In this document: positions 53,430 through 62,010 of the stretch, piece after piece
Layout of the letters: every line of letters begins with the position of its first letter
Position numbering within the stretch: the stretch's first letter is position 1
DNA from: Nostoc sp. FACHB-973
GTDB taxonomy: Bacteria > Cyanobacteriota > Cyanobacteriia > Cyanobacteriales > Nostocaceae
Direction: 5' to 3'
Assembly (NCBI RefSeq): GCF_014698115.1
Contig: NZ_JACJSJ010000034.1
Coordinates: 1 to 64,000, forward strand
Length of the DNA: 64,000 nt
Notes under the pieces: generated by a model
What the model was told of the DNA's origin: nothing
Seen by the model: the letters and a program-made list of their open reading frames with translations, nothing else
The model's database searches: none
Translations under genes and position numbers: made by a program

Positions 53430-54482
53430 TCAAATTATCCCCAGCTTCGCTAATCGTTCAATAGTGGCTTGGTGTGTTTGGAGGAAGTGTTTGCGGTCTA
53501 CTTCTTTATCCAGCATAGTATTAGCGGGGTAAAAGTGTGACTGGCGATAACTTTCGGCGTAGAGTTCAAATCGTTGGCGGGCGAGTAAATTATTTAACCC
53601 TGGTCGGCGGCGATCGCGGCGTAATGCTGCTAAATCTATCTCGGCGAATGCTGCCATGCTTTCGCCTGCACCTGTCTCTGCTAGGACTATTCCGCGATGA
53701 TCGATGATTTTGGAACCACCATCAGCGGAAGCAATGGGGATGGCAATATTAGCGATGCCGGCGGTATTAGCTGATACGACATACGCGAGATTTTCCACGG
53801 CGCGAGAAATTTTTGCCGCGTCTTTGGGTGTGAGGTTTTTGTTATACACTTCTGAGGTGGAATGGACAAAAATCTCTGCTCCTCGCATGGCTAGACACCG
53901 CGCGACTTCTGGATACAAAATTTCTTCTGATGCTAAAGCTGCCAAATTACCAATCTCAGTTTTAGCAACGGGGAATACTCCTTCTAAACCATAGCAATCA
54001 AGATATTTATCCCAAACGTCATGGGGAGTGGGAGCAAATAAAGAATTTAACCGCCGATAGCGTAAGATAATTGAGCCAGAAGGGTCAAGTATAAAGCAGG
54101 TTTGAAAGTATAATCCAGGAAAGTTGGGGTCAACTTCGTAGGCGTTACCAGCCAAAAATATTTTATGCTTTTGGGCAATTTTTCCCAGTGCTTCATATTC
54201 AGCACCAGCCATTTCCACACAGGCTTTTTCTGCCCATCCTCCGAGAGAATCTCCCATAGGAAAACCAGTGAGAAAATATTCTGGCAGGACAATTAAACGA
54301 CAATCAAAACCAATGAAAGCAATACTAGCCGCAATTTGTGACGCTAGGCGATTGATAGAGTTTAGCATGAGCGATCGCGCGGCGTGGCGTAGGCGTAGCC
54401 CGCCGTAGGCATCGGTTGCTTGGTTGACTGCATGACAAGTAACTTGCAGCGCTAAGGCACGGTATGATTCTGGATTGGGCAT
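53430..54482 (-). CDS. Nitrilase-superfamily protein lacking the catalytic Cys and Lys
   Basis: 350 residues. Carbon-nitrogen hydrolase fold: the Glu68 in LIVLPEYFLTGFP is kept. The place of the catalytic Lys is Arg144 (RYRRLN), and where the Cys should be the sequence is ALASEEILYPEVAR, i.e. Ser185. The remaining core (RGAEIFVHSTSE, AYVVSANTAG, IIDHRGIVLAETG) is normal. Either a different chemistry or a non-enzymatic role follows. The gene lies in a group with an aldehyde dehydrogenase and an RCCR-like protein on the same strand. Confidence 0.8.
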   Translation of the reverse strand: MPNPESYRALALQVTCHAVNQATDAYGGLRLRHAARSLMLNSINRLASQIAASIAFIGFDCRLIVLPEYFLTGFPMGDSLGGWAEKACVEMAGAEYEALGKIAQKHKIFLAGNAYEVDPNFPGLYFQTCFILDPSGSIILRYRRLNSLFAPTPHDVWDKYLDCYGLEGVFPVAKTEIGNLAALASEEILYPEVARCLAMRGAEIFVHSTSEVYNKNLTPKDAAKISRAVENLAYVVSANTAGIANIAIPIASADGGSKIIDHRGIVLAETGAGESMAAFAEIDLAALRRDRRRPGLNNLLARQRFELYAESYRQSHFYPANTMLDKEVDRKHFLQTHQATIERLAKLGII

Positions 54483-54650
54483 GGGGAGTCATAATAAAGG
54501 ACTAATTCGTAATTCGTAATTCGTAATTAAGTTTTTAATATTGATTCATTGAGGGTAGAAGCTCTTTAATTTTTTAATTAAAAAATCAAAAATTATCATT
54601 ATCTCAGAGCAACTACCTTTAGGTATGGACTAATAATTACGAATTACGAA

Positions 54651-55430
54651 TTACGCATTACGAATTATTCTGTCGCCACCCCAGAGCGATCGTATTAGTT
54701 TATCTGTTAATGGGGTGCCGAAAAGTTGGGCGGCAAATTTATTACCTGGATCGCGTTCAGCAGCGGTTCGGCGTAGCAATAAGTCACGATTTGCTAAAGT
54801 TGTCCGTGAATCTTCTGATACAGGTTCGGCTGTGTTTATCCACGTTAGCCAGCGTTCTAGGGTTTGGTGTGCAACTGCGCGAGTGATTTCGAGGGTATCA
54901 GAAGTAGGTGCGCCGGTGTAGCAGAAATTAACAGGGGATTGAAACAGGCGAACATAGACGCTTTTGCTGGTAAATGCCTTTAGCCGCGCATCTTCTTGCA
55001 ACTGCAAAAATGCTTGGTTAACTGGTTCATAATAGCGATCGAGATATGCCAAATCGGTTAAAAGCTCAGTTCGAGGAATGTAATCTATATAAAATAGAAT
55101 ATCTGCATTTGGAAGTGTGCCAAACTCAAACGCTAAATGGGGAACCTGGATATGCGACGCTAACCAAGTGGTGAGACGCATGGTGCTAAACTTGGATTTT
55201 TCGGGGTTTCCTAACCATGAATGCACTAGCCAATCAATTTCTGTTCCTGAAAATGCGCTCAGGGAACCGTTGATATTGCCATCAAGACTGCTGTATTGCT
55301 GTAAATCTTCTACTGAAGGATCTGGATTTAACTCAAAACGAGCCTCCAATTTTTGGCGGAGTTCTTTTGTAATTTCCCACAACTGCTCAAATACAGCTTT
55401 ATTGTCTAGATTGGTTGGTTGCTGAGTCAT
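54651..55430 (-). CDS. Red chlorophyll catabolite reductase-like protein
   Basis: 259 residues from ATG 55430; a longer frame to 55526 is coded by the repeat flanking the IS. The order of conserved segments follows plant RCCR (ACD2): TEIDWLVHSWLGN, MRLTTWLASHIQVPHLAFEFG, DILFYIDYIPRTELLTDLAYLDRYYEP, SVYVRLFQSPVNF and the C-terminal LFGTPLTDKLIRSLWG. RCCR is ferredoxin-dependent and reduces the bilin from pheophorbide a breakdown. In cyanobacteria the role is unproven; related bilin reductases make phycobilins. Confidence 0.75.
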   Translation of the reverse strand: MTQQPTNLDNKAVFEQLWEITKELRQKLEARFELNPDPSVEDLQQYSSLDGNINGSLSAFSGTEIDWLVHSWLGNPEKSKFSTMRLTTWLASHIQVPHLAFEFGTLPNADILFYIDYIPRTELLTDLAYLDRYYEPVNQAFLQLQEDARLKAFTSKSVYVRLFQSPVNFCYTGAPTSDTLEITRAVAHQTLERWLTWINTAEPVSEDSRTTLANRDLLLRRTAAERDPGNKFAAQLFGTPLTDKLIRSLWGGDRIIRNA

Positions 55431-55516
55431 AATTGGAGTTTGTTGGTTTGGTATAGAGTTTGACACTTGCCTAGATTTATTGTCAGAATCCACACGGTAG
55501 GGGCGCACAGCTGTCA

Positions 55517-56409
55517 TTGGTGTCAACTTAAGGAAAAAGTGAGCATAAAGATGTAATCTAGGAACATCAATGATGATGTTCTTAGAGATACATCATGGCA
55601 AAAAAACGACCAGGGCGAACAGGAAATCCAGACCTACGGGAACAAAAACAAATACCGATGCCACCAATAGAGGAAATAGAGCAAAGAATCTACACATTGC
55701 TATCGCCTCTGAGTTTCAAACCCCTGAAATTGAGTGAAAACGAGCAAAATAAACAATTGCGAGACAGAATATTGACCTTACCAGTAATGATGGCGATCGT
55801 TGTGAGTTTAGTGTATCGTCAAATTCCTGGATTAAGAGAAGTGCAAAGAGTCTTATGCTCAGAAGGATTGTTGTGGGCAGGTCGAATTGAAGTCAGCACC
55901 AAGTGCGTTTAGTTTCTGTTTTGTGGGGTTCAACTTGGTACTATTACTTAACAAATGTACTTGACCCTCAAATTTTATCCGCTCAACAGATATGTGAATT
56001 ATATCGTCGTCGTTGGCGCGTTGAAGATGCTTTTCTGCTCACAAAAAGGCTTCTAGGTTTAGCTTATATTTGGGTTGGCGACAACAATGGCGTGCAAATC
56101 CAGATTTTTGCCACTTGGATTTTTTATGCTGTTCTTAACCAATTATGTATTGATGTAGCGTTCGCGAAGCGTGTGCGAAGCACTCTCGCTCTGAATCAGC
56201 CACTAAACCTGATTTCTACAGAGATGGTTTTCCGTAGTTTATACCATTTTTCTCAAGCTGTTCTCCGTGGTGATGCATCTGACCCTGTTCCTTATCTTGT
56301 GGAACATCAAAAGCTGTTTGGATTAGTCAAAACTAGGCGTAAGCGTCACCCTTGAGATTGACGCTTACACTCAACAAATTTGGGCTTTATCTTCTTAAGT
56401 TGACACCAA
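55517..56409 (+). mobile_element. IS4-family element, internally deleted (893 bp)
   Basis: Perfect 16-bp inverted ends TTGGTGTCAACTTAAG (55517-55532 and 56394-56409). It carries a defective transposase gene. No target-site duplication could be identified. On the left it abuts half of the GTAGGGGCGCACAG palindrome (55497-55514). Ends are shared with the 168-bp elements at 0.1 and 25 kb. Confidence 0.85.
55595..56355 (+). pseudogene. IS4-family DDE transposase, middle deleted
   Basis: The N-terminal part (55595-55912) runs MAKKRPGRTGNPDLREQK, MAIVVSLVYRQIPGLREVQR, to GRIEVS. Then a frame change leads (from 55903) into RLVSVLWGSTWYYYLTNVLDP and the conserved YREK motif (YRRRWRVEDAFLLTK, exact Y-2-R-3-E-6-K spacing). 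The stretch with the two catalytic Asp residues is missing, roughly 150-170 residues judging from the usual length of about 400. It cannot transpose alone. Confidence 0.85.
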
Positions 56410-56885
56410 TGAACACTGCTGTGCCCTTTATTGAGGACTACCGCTGCACTCGTAATGACAATTTATTGGGTCTAGAAGGCTTGAAACCTTTGCAGATAGC
56501 ACTTGTGTATACACCGTAGCCGATGCTTTGGGGAGGGGATTAAGGGGAGCCAGCGCGGTCTTCTCCCAAGGGGAGACGGCAAGGGCGATAGCGCAACGTA
56601 AAGCCTTCTCTTCTCCTTCTCCTGTGGTCGCCGCTGCGCGAACGGAGACGCTAACGCGAACGAGAGGCTTCTCTACGAGACGCTACGCGAACGCCAACGG
56701 CATAGCTTCTCTACGAGACGCTACGCGAACGCTTAGAGCGAGTCCGCGAGCGTCTGGGGGTTTCCCCCATGAGCGACTGGCGTGTGGGGTATTAGGGACT
56801 TTTGCAAGAGATCTATTGGTCATTAGTTATTGGTGGTTAGTTATTTGCAAAGGACAAATGACCAATGACAAATCACAAACATCAA
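56410..56885. other. Gene-free stretch with dispersed GAGACGCTACGCGAACG repeats
   Basis: Contains ACTTGTGTATACACCGTAGCC (56501-56521) and four to five copies of TCTCTACGAGACGCTACGCG units (56660-56735). A long frame here (56528-57043) is repeat-coded and overlaps a real gene, so I do not call it. Confidence 0.5.
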
Positions 56886-57281
56886 TTAATACGATTTTCC
56901 ATCACTACCAAAATATTCCCGATAGCCACAAATTTTGTCTCCACGCACATCAAAGGAAACTGCTACTCGATTTTTGTAAGGCTGTCCGAACAAAAGTCCT
57001 TCATCACGAAATTCAAAGACAGCGGTTGTTTCATTGCTGGTAACACGGTCTAGGCCAGTTAGCTTCAAACCACTGAAGGATTCAGAAACATACTCAAAAA
57101 ATTCTCTTGCTCGGTCTTTTCCCACATTCAAACCGTGGAATTTTCCCATAGGAAACCAAAGGGTAAAATCTTCTGAGAGCATATCTAATAATGCTTCCCA
57201 TTCACCTGTTGCTATACCGTGTGTCAGATTCTCAAATGCCTGGTGAGCAACTTTTAAAGTATTTTCTGAATTTTGTGTCAT
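56886..57281 (-). CDS. NTF2-like (SnoaL-type) protein
   Basis: 131 residues from ATG 57281. Alpha/beta NTF2 fold: AHQAFENLTHGIATGEWEALLDMLSEDFTLWFP, REFFEYVSESFSG, then TTAVFEFRDEGLLFGQPYKNRVAVSFDVRGDKICGYREYFG. Small ligand-binding or ketosteroid-isomerase-like fold. It is divergent from the bicupin gene (about 120 bp between starts), suggesting a shared control region. Confidence 0.85.
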   Translation of the reverse strand: MTQNSENTLKVAHQAFENLTHGIATGEWEALLDMLSEDFTLWFPMGKFHGLNVGKDRAREFFEYVSESFSGLKLTGLDRVTSNETTAVFEFRDEGLLFGQPYKNRVAVSFDVRGDKICGYREYFGSDGKSY

Positions 57282-57401
57282 TGTAGTTCCCGTTTAATAT
57301 CTAACTCTTATACAATTTTGGTTTTTATGTTTTAAAATTACTAGCAGTAGTTACCTTGAAATAGTTACATATATTGCATAATTTACACATAATTTAATGA
57401 A

Positions 57402-58307
57402 ATGAACAAGAACATCTTTACAGGGCGCAAACATGTAGAAACTGAAGAGTCACTTAACTCAGTTCTCAACTTTCCACAAGTGCCTTTTGATGTAAAAAAC
57501 TTTGTTATCGGTCAAGATGGTACTGCCCAAGTTTTATCCGTGAACGAAAGTACGGGTGAATCTACGCAGCGAGTAGTGCTGAAAAAGGGTTGGAGCGCAC
57601 CTGTTGGTCACTTTACTACCAATGTGGAAATTTTTGTGTTGACCGGCGCACTTTGCCAGGGTGGGTTTGTATTACGCAATCTCAGTTATTCTTTCATTCC
57701 GGCTGGTATACCTACTGGCCCTTGGAAAACCCAAGAAGACACTATTCTGTTGTGGATGCCGGATGCTACGCCCACTTACGTGACTGAAGACTACGCAAAT
57801 CTTCCGCAAATCCCGGAAACTTCTGTATATCATACAAATATGCAGACCCATGAACGGATGACTGAGTATGTTCCATTGCAAGAACTCCACGCAATGAAAT
57901 GGGAAAGTACAACTTTTTTGCCTGCTGGTTCAGCGCGTAAAAGTTTGTATACCAATAAAAAAACTGGACGTGCTACGTGGATTCTTGGTTTAGTACCTAT
58001 GTGGATTGAAGGCAATTTCTATGCTGGTCATCCTACTACTGAGGAGGCGTATGTTATTTCTGGAGATGTGCTTGGACATTGGTCTATGAGCGATGATCCT
58101 TTTAATAGACGCTATACAGCAATGTGCAAAGATGGCTATTACTGGCGACCTGCACACATTCCACACGGGCCGTTTTGGACAGAAAGTGGGGCACTACTTT
58201 TGTTTCGCACTAACGATCGCCTAGATTGTTATTGGATATTGCATAACCCAGATATTACTCAGCAAGATCAGGCACGTCTGGAGGCTGCACTTGATAAGGA
58301 CAAGTAA
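57402..58307 (+). CDS. DUF4437/bicupin protein
   Basis: 301 residues. Two cupin-like halves: the first around VVLKKGWSAPVGHFTTNVEIFVLTGAL and FIPAGIPTGPW, the second around SARKSLYTNKKTGRATWILGLVP and EEAYVISGDVLGHWSM, then PAHIPHGPFWTESGALLLFRT. Histidines and Glu in VGHFTTNVEIF and the HIPHGPF segment could bind a metal. Known members are of uncertain function, likely oxygenase- or isomerase-like. It lies 92 bp before the maleate-isomerase-like gene and is probably co-transcribed. Confidence 0.75.
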   Translation: MNKNIFTGRKHVETEESLNSVLNFPQVPFDVKNFVIGQDGTAQVLSVNESTGESTQRVVLKKGWSAPVGHFTTNVEIFVLTGALCQGGFVLRNLSYSFIPAGIPTGPWKTQEDTILLWMPDATPTYVTEDYANLPQIPETSVYHTNMQTHERMTEYVPLQELHAMKWESTTFLPAGSARKSLYTNKKTGRATWILGLVPMWIEGNFYAGHPTTEEAYVISGDVLGHWSMSDDPFNRRYTAMCKDGYYWRPAHIPHGPFWTESGALLLFRTNDRLDCYWILHNPDITQQDQARLEAALDKDK

Positions 58308-58399
58308 AGTTTCAGTAGAGGGAAAACTTTTTTTCAAAGAGCGATCGCACTTCTCAAAGCACAGCTACCAAAGATAACGTTATCCAGGGGAATTTCACA

Positions 58400-59143
58400 A
58401 TGACGGACGCCTTAGGATGGCGAAAAAAATTCGGAGTGCTTGCACCTAGCACAAATACCATCGTCGAACCAGATTTTCACACGATGGCTGTACCAGGTGT
58501 TACGTCCCACATGTCTCGGATTCATATTCGCGATCAGGATTTGAGTAGCGATGAAAAGATGCTGCGTATTTTGCAGGAAATCGACAACGAAATTCTTTTC
58601 GCAGTCGATCGCGTCATGACTGCGGGTATCGACTACCTAATTATGGGAATGAGTGCTGAGACTTTTTGGGGAGGAATCGAAGGGAATATAGCGTTCACCA
58701 AACGGCTTGAGGATTATACTGGACTGCAAGTGGCTACCGGCGCTTCGGCGTGTCAGGCTGCTTTGGAAGCGTTCAAAATAAACAAGATTGCCGTCATCAC
58801 CCCTTATCAGGCTGTGGCTGATGATAAGTTACGCAGTTTTTTCAGTGACATTGGGGTAGAAGTTGTGCGGCTAAAAGGACTGCGTTGTTCCACTGCAATA
58901 GCGATCGCTGAAGTCTCTGAAGATACTCTTCGCAACTATCTAATGGAAATCGATGGTGATGATGTAGATGGTATCGTACAAATGGGTACTAATTTGAGTA
59001 TGCTCCGGCTCGCTGACGAAGCAGAACGATGGCTGAAAAAGCCCGTGATTGCTATCAATGCAGCAACTTGGTGGTATGCCTTACGACATAATAATATTGG
59101 CGATCGACTGTACGGCTGTGGCAGACTTCTGAGAGAATTTTGA
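58400..59143 (+). CDS. Maleate isomerase / arylmalonate decarboxylase-like protein
   Basis: 247 residues from ATG 58400. Asp/Glu racemase superfamily: KKFGVLAPSTNTIVEPDF, DRVMTAGIDYLIMGMSAETFW, GLQVATGASACQAALEAF, KIAVITPYQ, then DVDGIVQMGTNLSMLRLADEAERWLKKPVIAIN. In maleate isomerases the two catalytic Cys lie in the loops matching IMGMSAETF and VQMGTNLS; here neither loop has Cys. It may be an inactive homologue or use another mechanism. It follows the bicupin gene. Confidence 0.8.
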   Translation: MTDALGWRKKFGVLAPSTNTIVEPDFHTMAVPGVTSHMSRIHIRDQDLSSDEKMLRILQEIDNEILFAVDRVMTAGIDYLIMGMSAETFWGGIEGNIAFTKRLEDYTGLQVATGASACQAALEAFKINKIAVITPYQAVADDKLRSFFSDIGVEVVRLKGLRCSTAIAIAEVSEDTLRNYLMEIDGDDVDGIVQMGTNLSMLRLADEAERWLKKPVIAINAATWWYALRHNNIGDRLYGCGRLLREF

Positions 59144-59249
59144 AAACTGCGAAATTTAAAAATTCTCCGAATCAAGATAAAGCTGACGAACTCAGGTTAA
59201 TTAATTACGAAGCCTACACCCTACCGTCAGATCGGTGTAGGTAGGTAGT

Positions 59250-61970
59250 TCACAACCAATTTCCTACTAAAACAAAAGCAGCCCAGTAATATGGATGAGA
59301 AAATCTACTATCTTGTAAAACAGTTTGTTGAGCGCGACGAAGAGCTTCAACTTTCATGATTTCTGGGTTGGCTAATTCTTGATAGAATGTAGACATAAAC
59401 AAGGCAGTGGCTTCATCATTAACAGACCAAAGAGATGCTACAGTCGTGCGTGTACCAGCTCTGACAGCTATCCCAGCTAATCCTAAAGCAGCTCGCTGAT
59501 CTCCTGATGCTGTTCTACAAGCACTCAAAACAAGTAATTCAATTGGTTGCATTTGCCGTGAATCACTACGTAGAAGAGTGTCTAATTCCTTGGCATTAAT
59601 CTTTTTATCCCAAGTCAGAATAAAAGTGTTTTCAGCTTGAGAACTGAATTCTCCATGAGTTGCCAAATGAACCACTGGGAAAGAAAAATTTTTAACTTTT
59701 GTTTGAAAATTAGAATTAGTAAAAGATTGATTAAGTATTATTTGTGTAGGAATAGAATTCTTGATGCGCTGCAATTCTAATTCTACGTTAGGAAGTCCAG
59801 CAAAACCTTGGCGAGGTTCAGTTAATCCAGCAGTAAGAGCTTGAATTTTCCGCCATTTTAAAGGTTTCGGTTCTAGCAGTTGCAGACCAGGCGTCAGAGC
59901 AATGCTATACTTTTTCATGAGATATTGTTGACCATCGTGCAAAGCAGCAATTGGAATGTTTCGCAATGCACCATCTAATACAAATACTAAGGTTTTTACT
60001 TGGCTGCTAGCAAGTTCTAATTCTATAGGTTTGATTAACCAGTTGTAAACTTTTTCCAAGGATTCCAGAGATGGTTTGCGTATCCGGTTGGTGACAACAG
60101 CTTGAAACTGATTGAGAGATGCTTCTATTTCCTGCTGGCTGATAGGGTGAGAGTAATGACGCAGAGATTGTCCAGGTAGTGCAACTATTATTTCTAAACT
60201 ACGGGGCAAAATGATTGTATAGAATACTGCTGATGTTGGATCTAATTGGTCGATTTTGACTGGTTTGGCATTTAAACAGGCATCGCGGAAAAAGTTATCT
60301 AGTTCAGCTAATTGCAGAGATTCAATTAAATTTCTAGCTTGAATTAAAACAGATTGTTCTACATCCTTACCTGATGGCAACAGTAACTCTACTAGCTCTC
60401 GGTAAACAGGTTCAACACTCTCTTTAAAAGAGTATTGGACTTTGGAACTGACTGCTAATAAATCCTGACGCATAGATTGAAGAATATTCACAGCTTCAGT
60501 ATAGTTAGCGATCGCAGTTTTAATATCTCCTGTACTTTTATAAATACGTCCTAGCTGCCAAAATAGCTCATAGCTGACATCTGGTGCCTTCAAGTTTGAG
60601 ACTAATACATTTAAAGCTTGCTTCGTCAAGTCTGCTGCTTGAGGCCACAGTTGATTATTTTCGTACAGTTTACCCCGTACTCCCAAAGCATAAGCATAAG
60701 TTCGCCGATCGCCTAAACGCTGTGCTTGTTCTGTAGCTGTGATTAATATTTGGTCAATGTCTTGAAAAGTCGGTAGTTGCGAATTGGGGACTTTTTTACT
60801 TACCAGTTTCAGCAGACTATGAACTAAGTTAATCTGGGCATAAATTCCTTGTTTACTCAGAGGTAGATCATTTAACTTTGATCTTAAGGGCAACCATAAT
60901 TGTTCAGCTTCTGACCATTTCTCACTTTCCAAAAACAAACTTAGTTGATTGACTTGGGCAAAAAGTTGCGTAGTTGGTGATGTGGAAATCTTGGCGGCTT
61001 CACTATAATAATACAACCCTGCTTGCCTGTACTTGGTTTGTTTACCAGAATCAAAGGCTTCTGTAAAAGCTTTAGCTCGTGCTGCATTGCCTAAACTTAT
61101 ATAGGCAGCTTCAATATCTGGAGGAGAGTTCAATTGTTTAGCTAAATTCAAACTTTCTGACAAGATTTCTTGGGATTGTTCGCTGTTACCAACTACTTGC
61201 AAAACATTACCAAGGCTACGTAGGCTGACAACTTTGAGAAAAGAAGGTGGTTGTCCTTTGAGGCTTTGCAAATCAGCATCGGATAGTTTGCAGTCTTGAT
61301 AGTCAAGCTCTAAAGTTTGCAATAATATCTTGCAAGCCCTTGGGTAAAGTCCCAAATCTTGCATTGCTTGGGCTTGGTTAATCCGGCTTTGAGTCTGCCC
61401 CTGTTTATTACCAATTCGAGCATAGTTATCAGCAGCTTGCTGCCAAGTATCGATGGCCTCTTCGGCTTGTCCCACTGCTAGTTGTAATTGCCCTTCAATA
61501 TCTTTGGTTTGAGCCAGGATTCGCAATTGTTCTGGCATACTTTTTTGGGTTTCCAGTAGGTTCAAACTTTGAGTGATGGCGGTGCGTGCTTGCTCCCATA
61601 ATCCTACTTGCTGAAGAGTTGATGAAAGATTACTCAACGCCATTGCTTGGTTGAGATCATCCCCAAGGGTAGCAAAAGCAGAAGCTACTTGTTGCCAAAC
61701 TCGTGCTGCTTCCTGAAAACGTCCGGCTTCATAGAGTATTTTGCCTTGTTTTACCAGTTCGTAAGGTGGCTGTTGATTGTGAATAACAGGGCTAGATACC
61801 GTAACCTTGGCAATCGCTGGCTGGATTGTCATGGAGAAGACAAATAACAAGGCGAATAAAATTAGCGATCGCCTCCAACTGGGTATAGCCCATCGCACAG
61901 CAGGCTGTTTGTTAGTATTTTGCCACAAATTTGGGAATACATGAGCAAATTTCTGCTGTTTTTTGGCCAT
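59250..61970 (-). CDS. CHAT-domain protein with TPR repeats
   Basis: 906 residues. Signal-anchor like region LILFALLFVFSMTIQPAIA (about 36-54), then about 500 residues of TPR-like helices (VWQQVASAFATLGDDLNQAMALSNLSSTL and similar). The C-terminal CHAT (caspase HetF-associated) domain has the catalytic His772 in HLATHGEF and Cys818 in LSACRTASGD, then ASLWSVNDEATALFM. Likely a caspase-like protease exposed to the periplasm or anchored. It lies 40 bp after a TPS-type exoprotein gene on the same strand, a common pairing in filamentous cyanobacteria. Confidence 0.92.
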   Translation of the reverse strand: MAKKQQKFAHVFPNLWQNTNKQPAVRWAIPSWRRSLILFALLFVFSMTIQPAIAKVTVSSPVIHNQQPPYELVKQGKILYEAGRFQEAARVWQQVASAFATLGDDLNQAMALSNLSSTLQQVGLWEQARTAITQSLNLLETQKSMPEQLRILAQTKDIEGQLQLAVGQAEEAIDTWQQAADNYARIGNKQGQTQSRINQAQAMQDLGLYPRACKILLQTLELDYQDCKLSDADLQSLKGQPPSFLKVVSLRSLGNVLQVVGNSEQSQEILSESLNLAKQLNSPPDIEAAYISLGNAARAKAFTEAFDSGKQTKYRQAGLYYYSEAAKISTSPTTQLFAQVNQLSLFLESEKWSEAEQLWLPLRSKLNDLPLSKQGIYAQINLVHSLLKLVSKKVPNSQLPTFQDIDQILITATEQAQRLGDRRTYAYALGVRGKLYENNQLWPQAADLTKQALNVLVSNLKAPDVSYELFWQLGRIYKSTGDIKTAIANYTEAVNILQSMRQDLLAVSSKVQYSFKESVEPVYRELVELLLPSGKDVEQSVLIQARNLIESLQLAELDNFFRDACLNAKPVKIDQLDPTSAVFYTIILPRSLEIIVALPGQSLRHYSHPISQQEIEASLNQFQAVVTNRIRKPSLESLEKVYNWLIKPIELELASSQVKTLVFVLDGALRNIPIAALHDGQQYLMKKYSIALTPGLQLLEPKPLKWRKIQALTAGLTEPRQGFAGLPNVELELQRIKNSIPTQIILNQSFTNSNFQTKVKNFSFPVVHLATHGEFSSQAENTFILTWDKKINAKELDTLLRSDSRQMQPIELLVLSACRTASGDQRAALGLAGIAVRAGTRTTVASLWSVNDEATALFMSTFYQELANPEIMKVEALRRAQQTVLQDSRFSHPYYWAAFVLVGNWL

Positions 61971-62010
61971 ATTAGTCGCTTTTGTTCATTTAAGACTATT
62001 TTGATTTGAT

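Noticed and set aside
56528-57043. 171-codon plus-strand frame
   Set aside because: Made of GAGACGCTACGCGAACG repeat units and overlaps the NTF2-like gene on the other strand.
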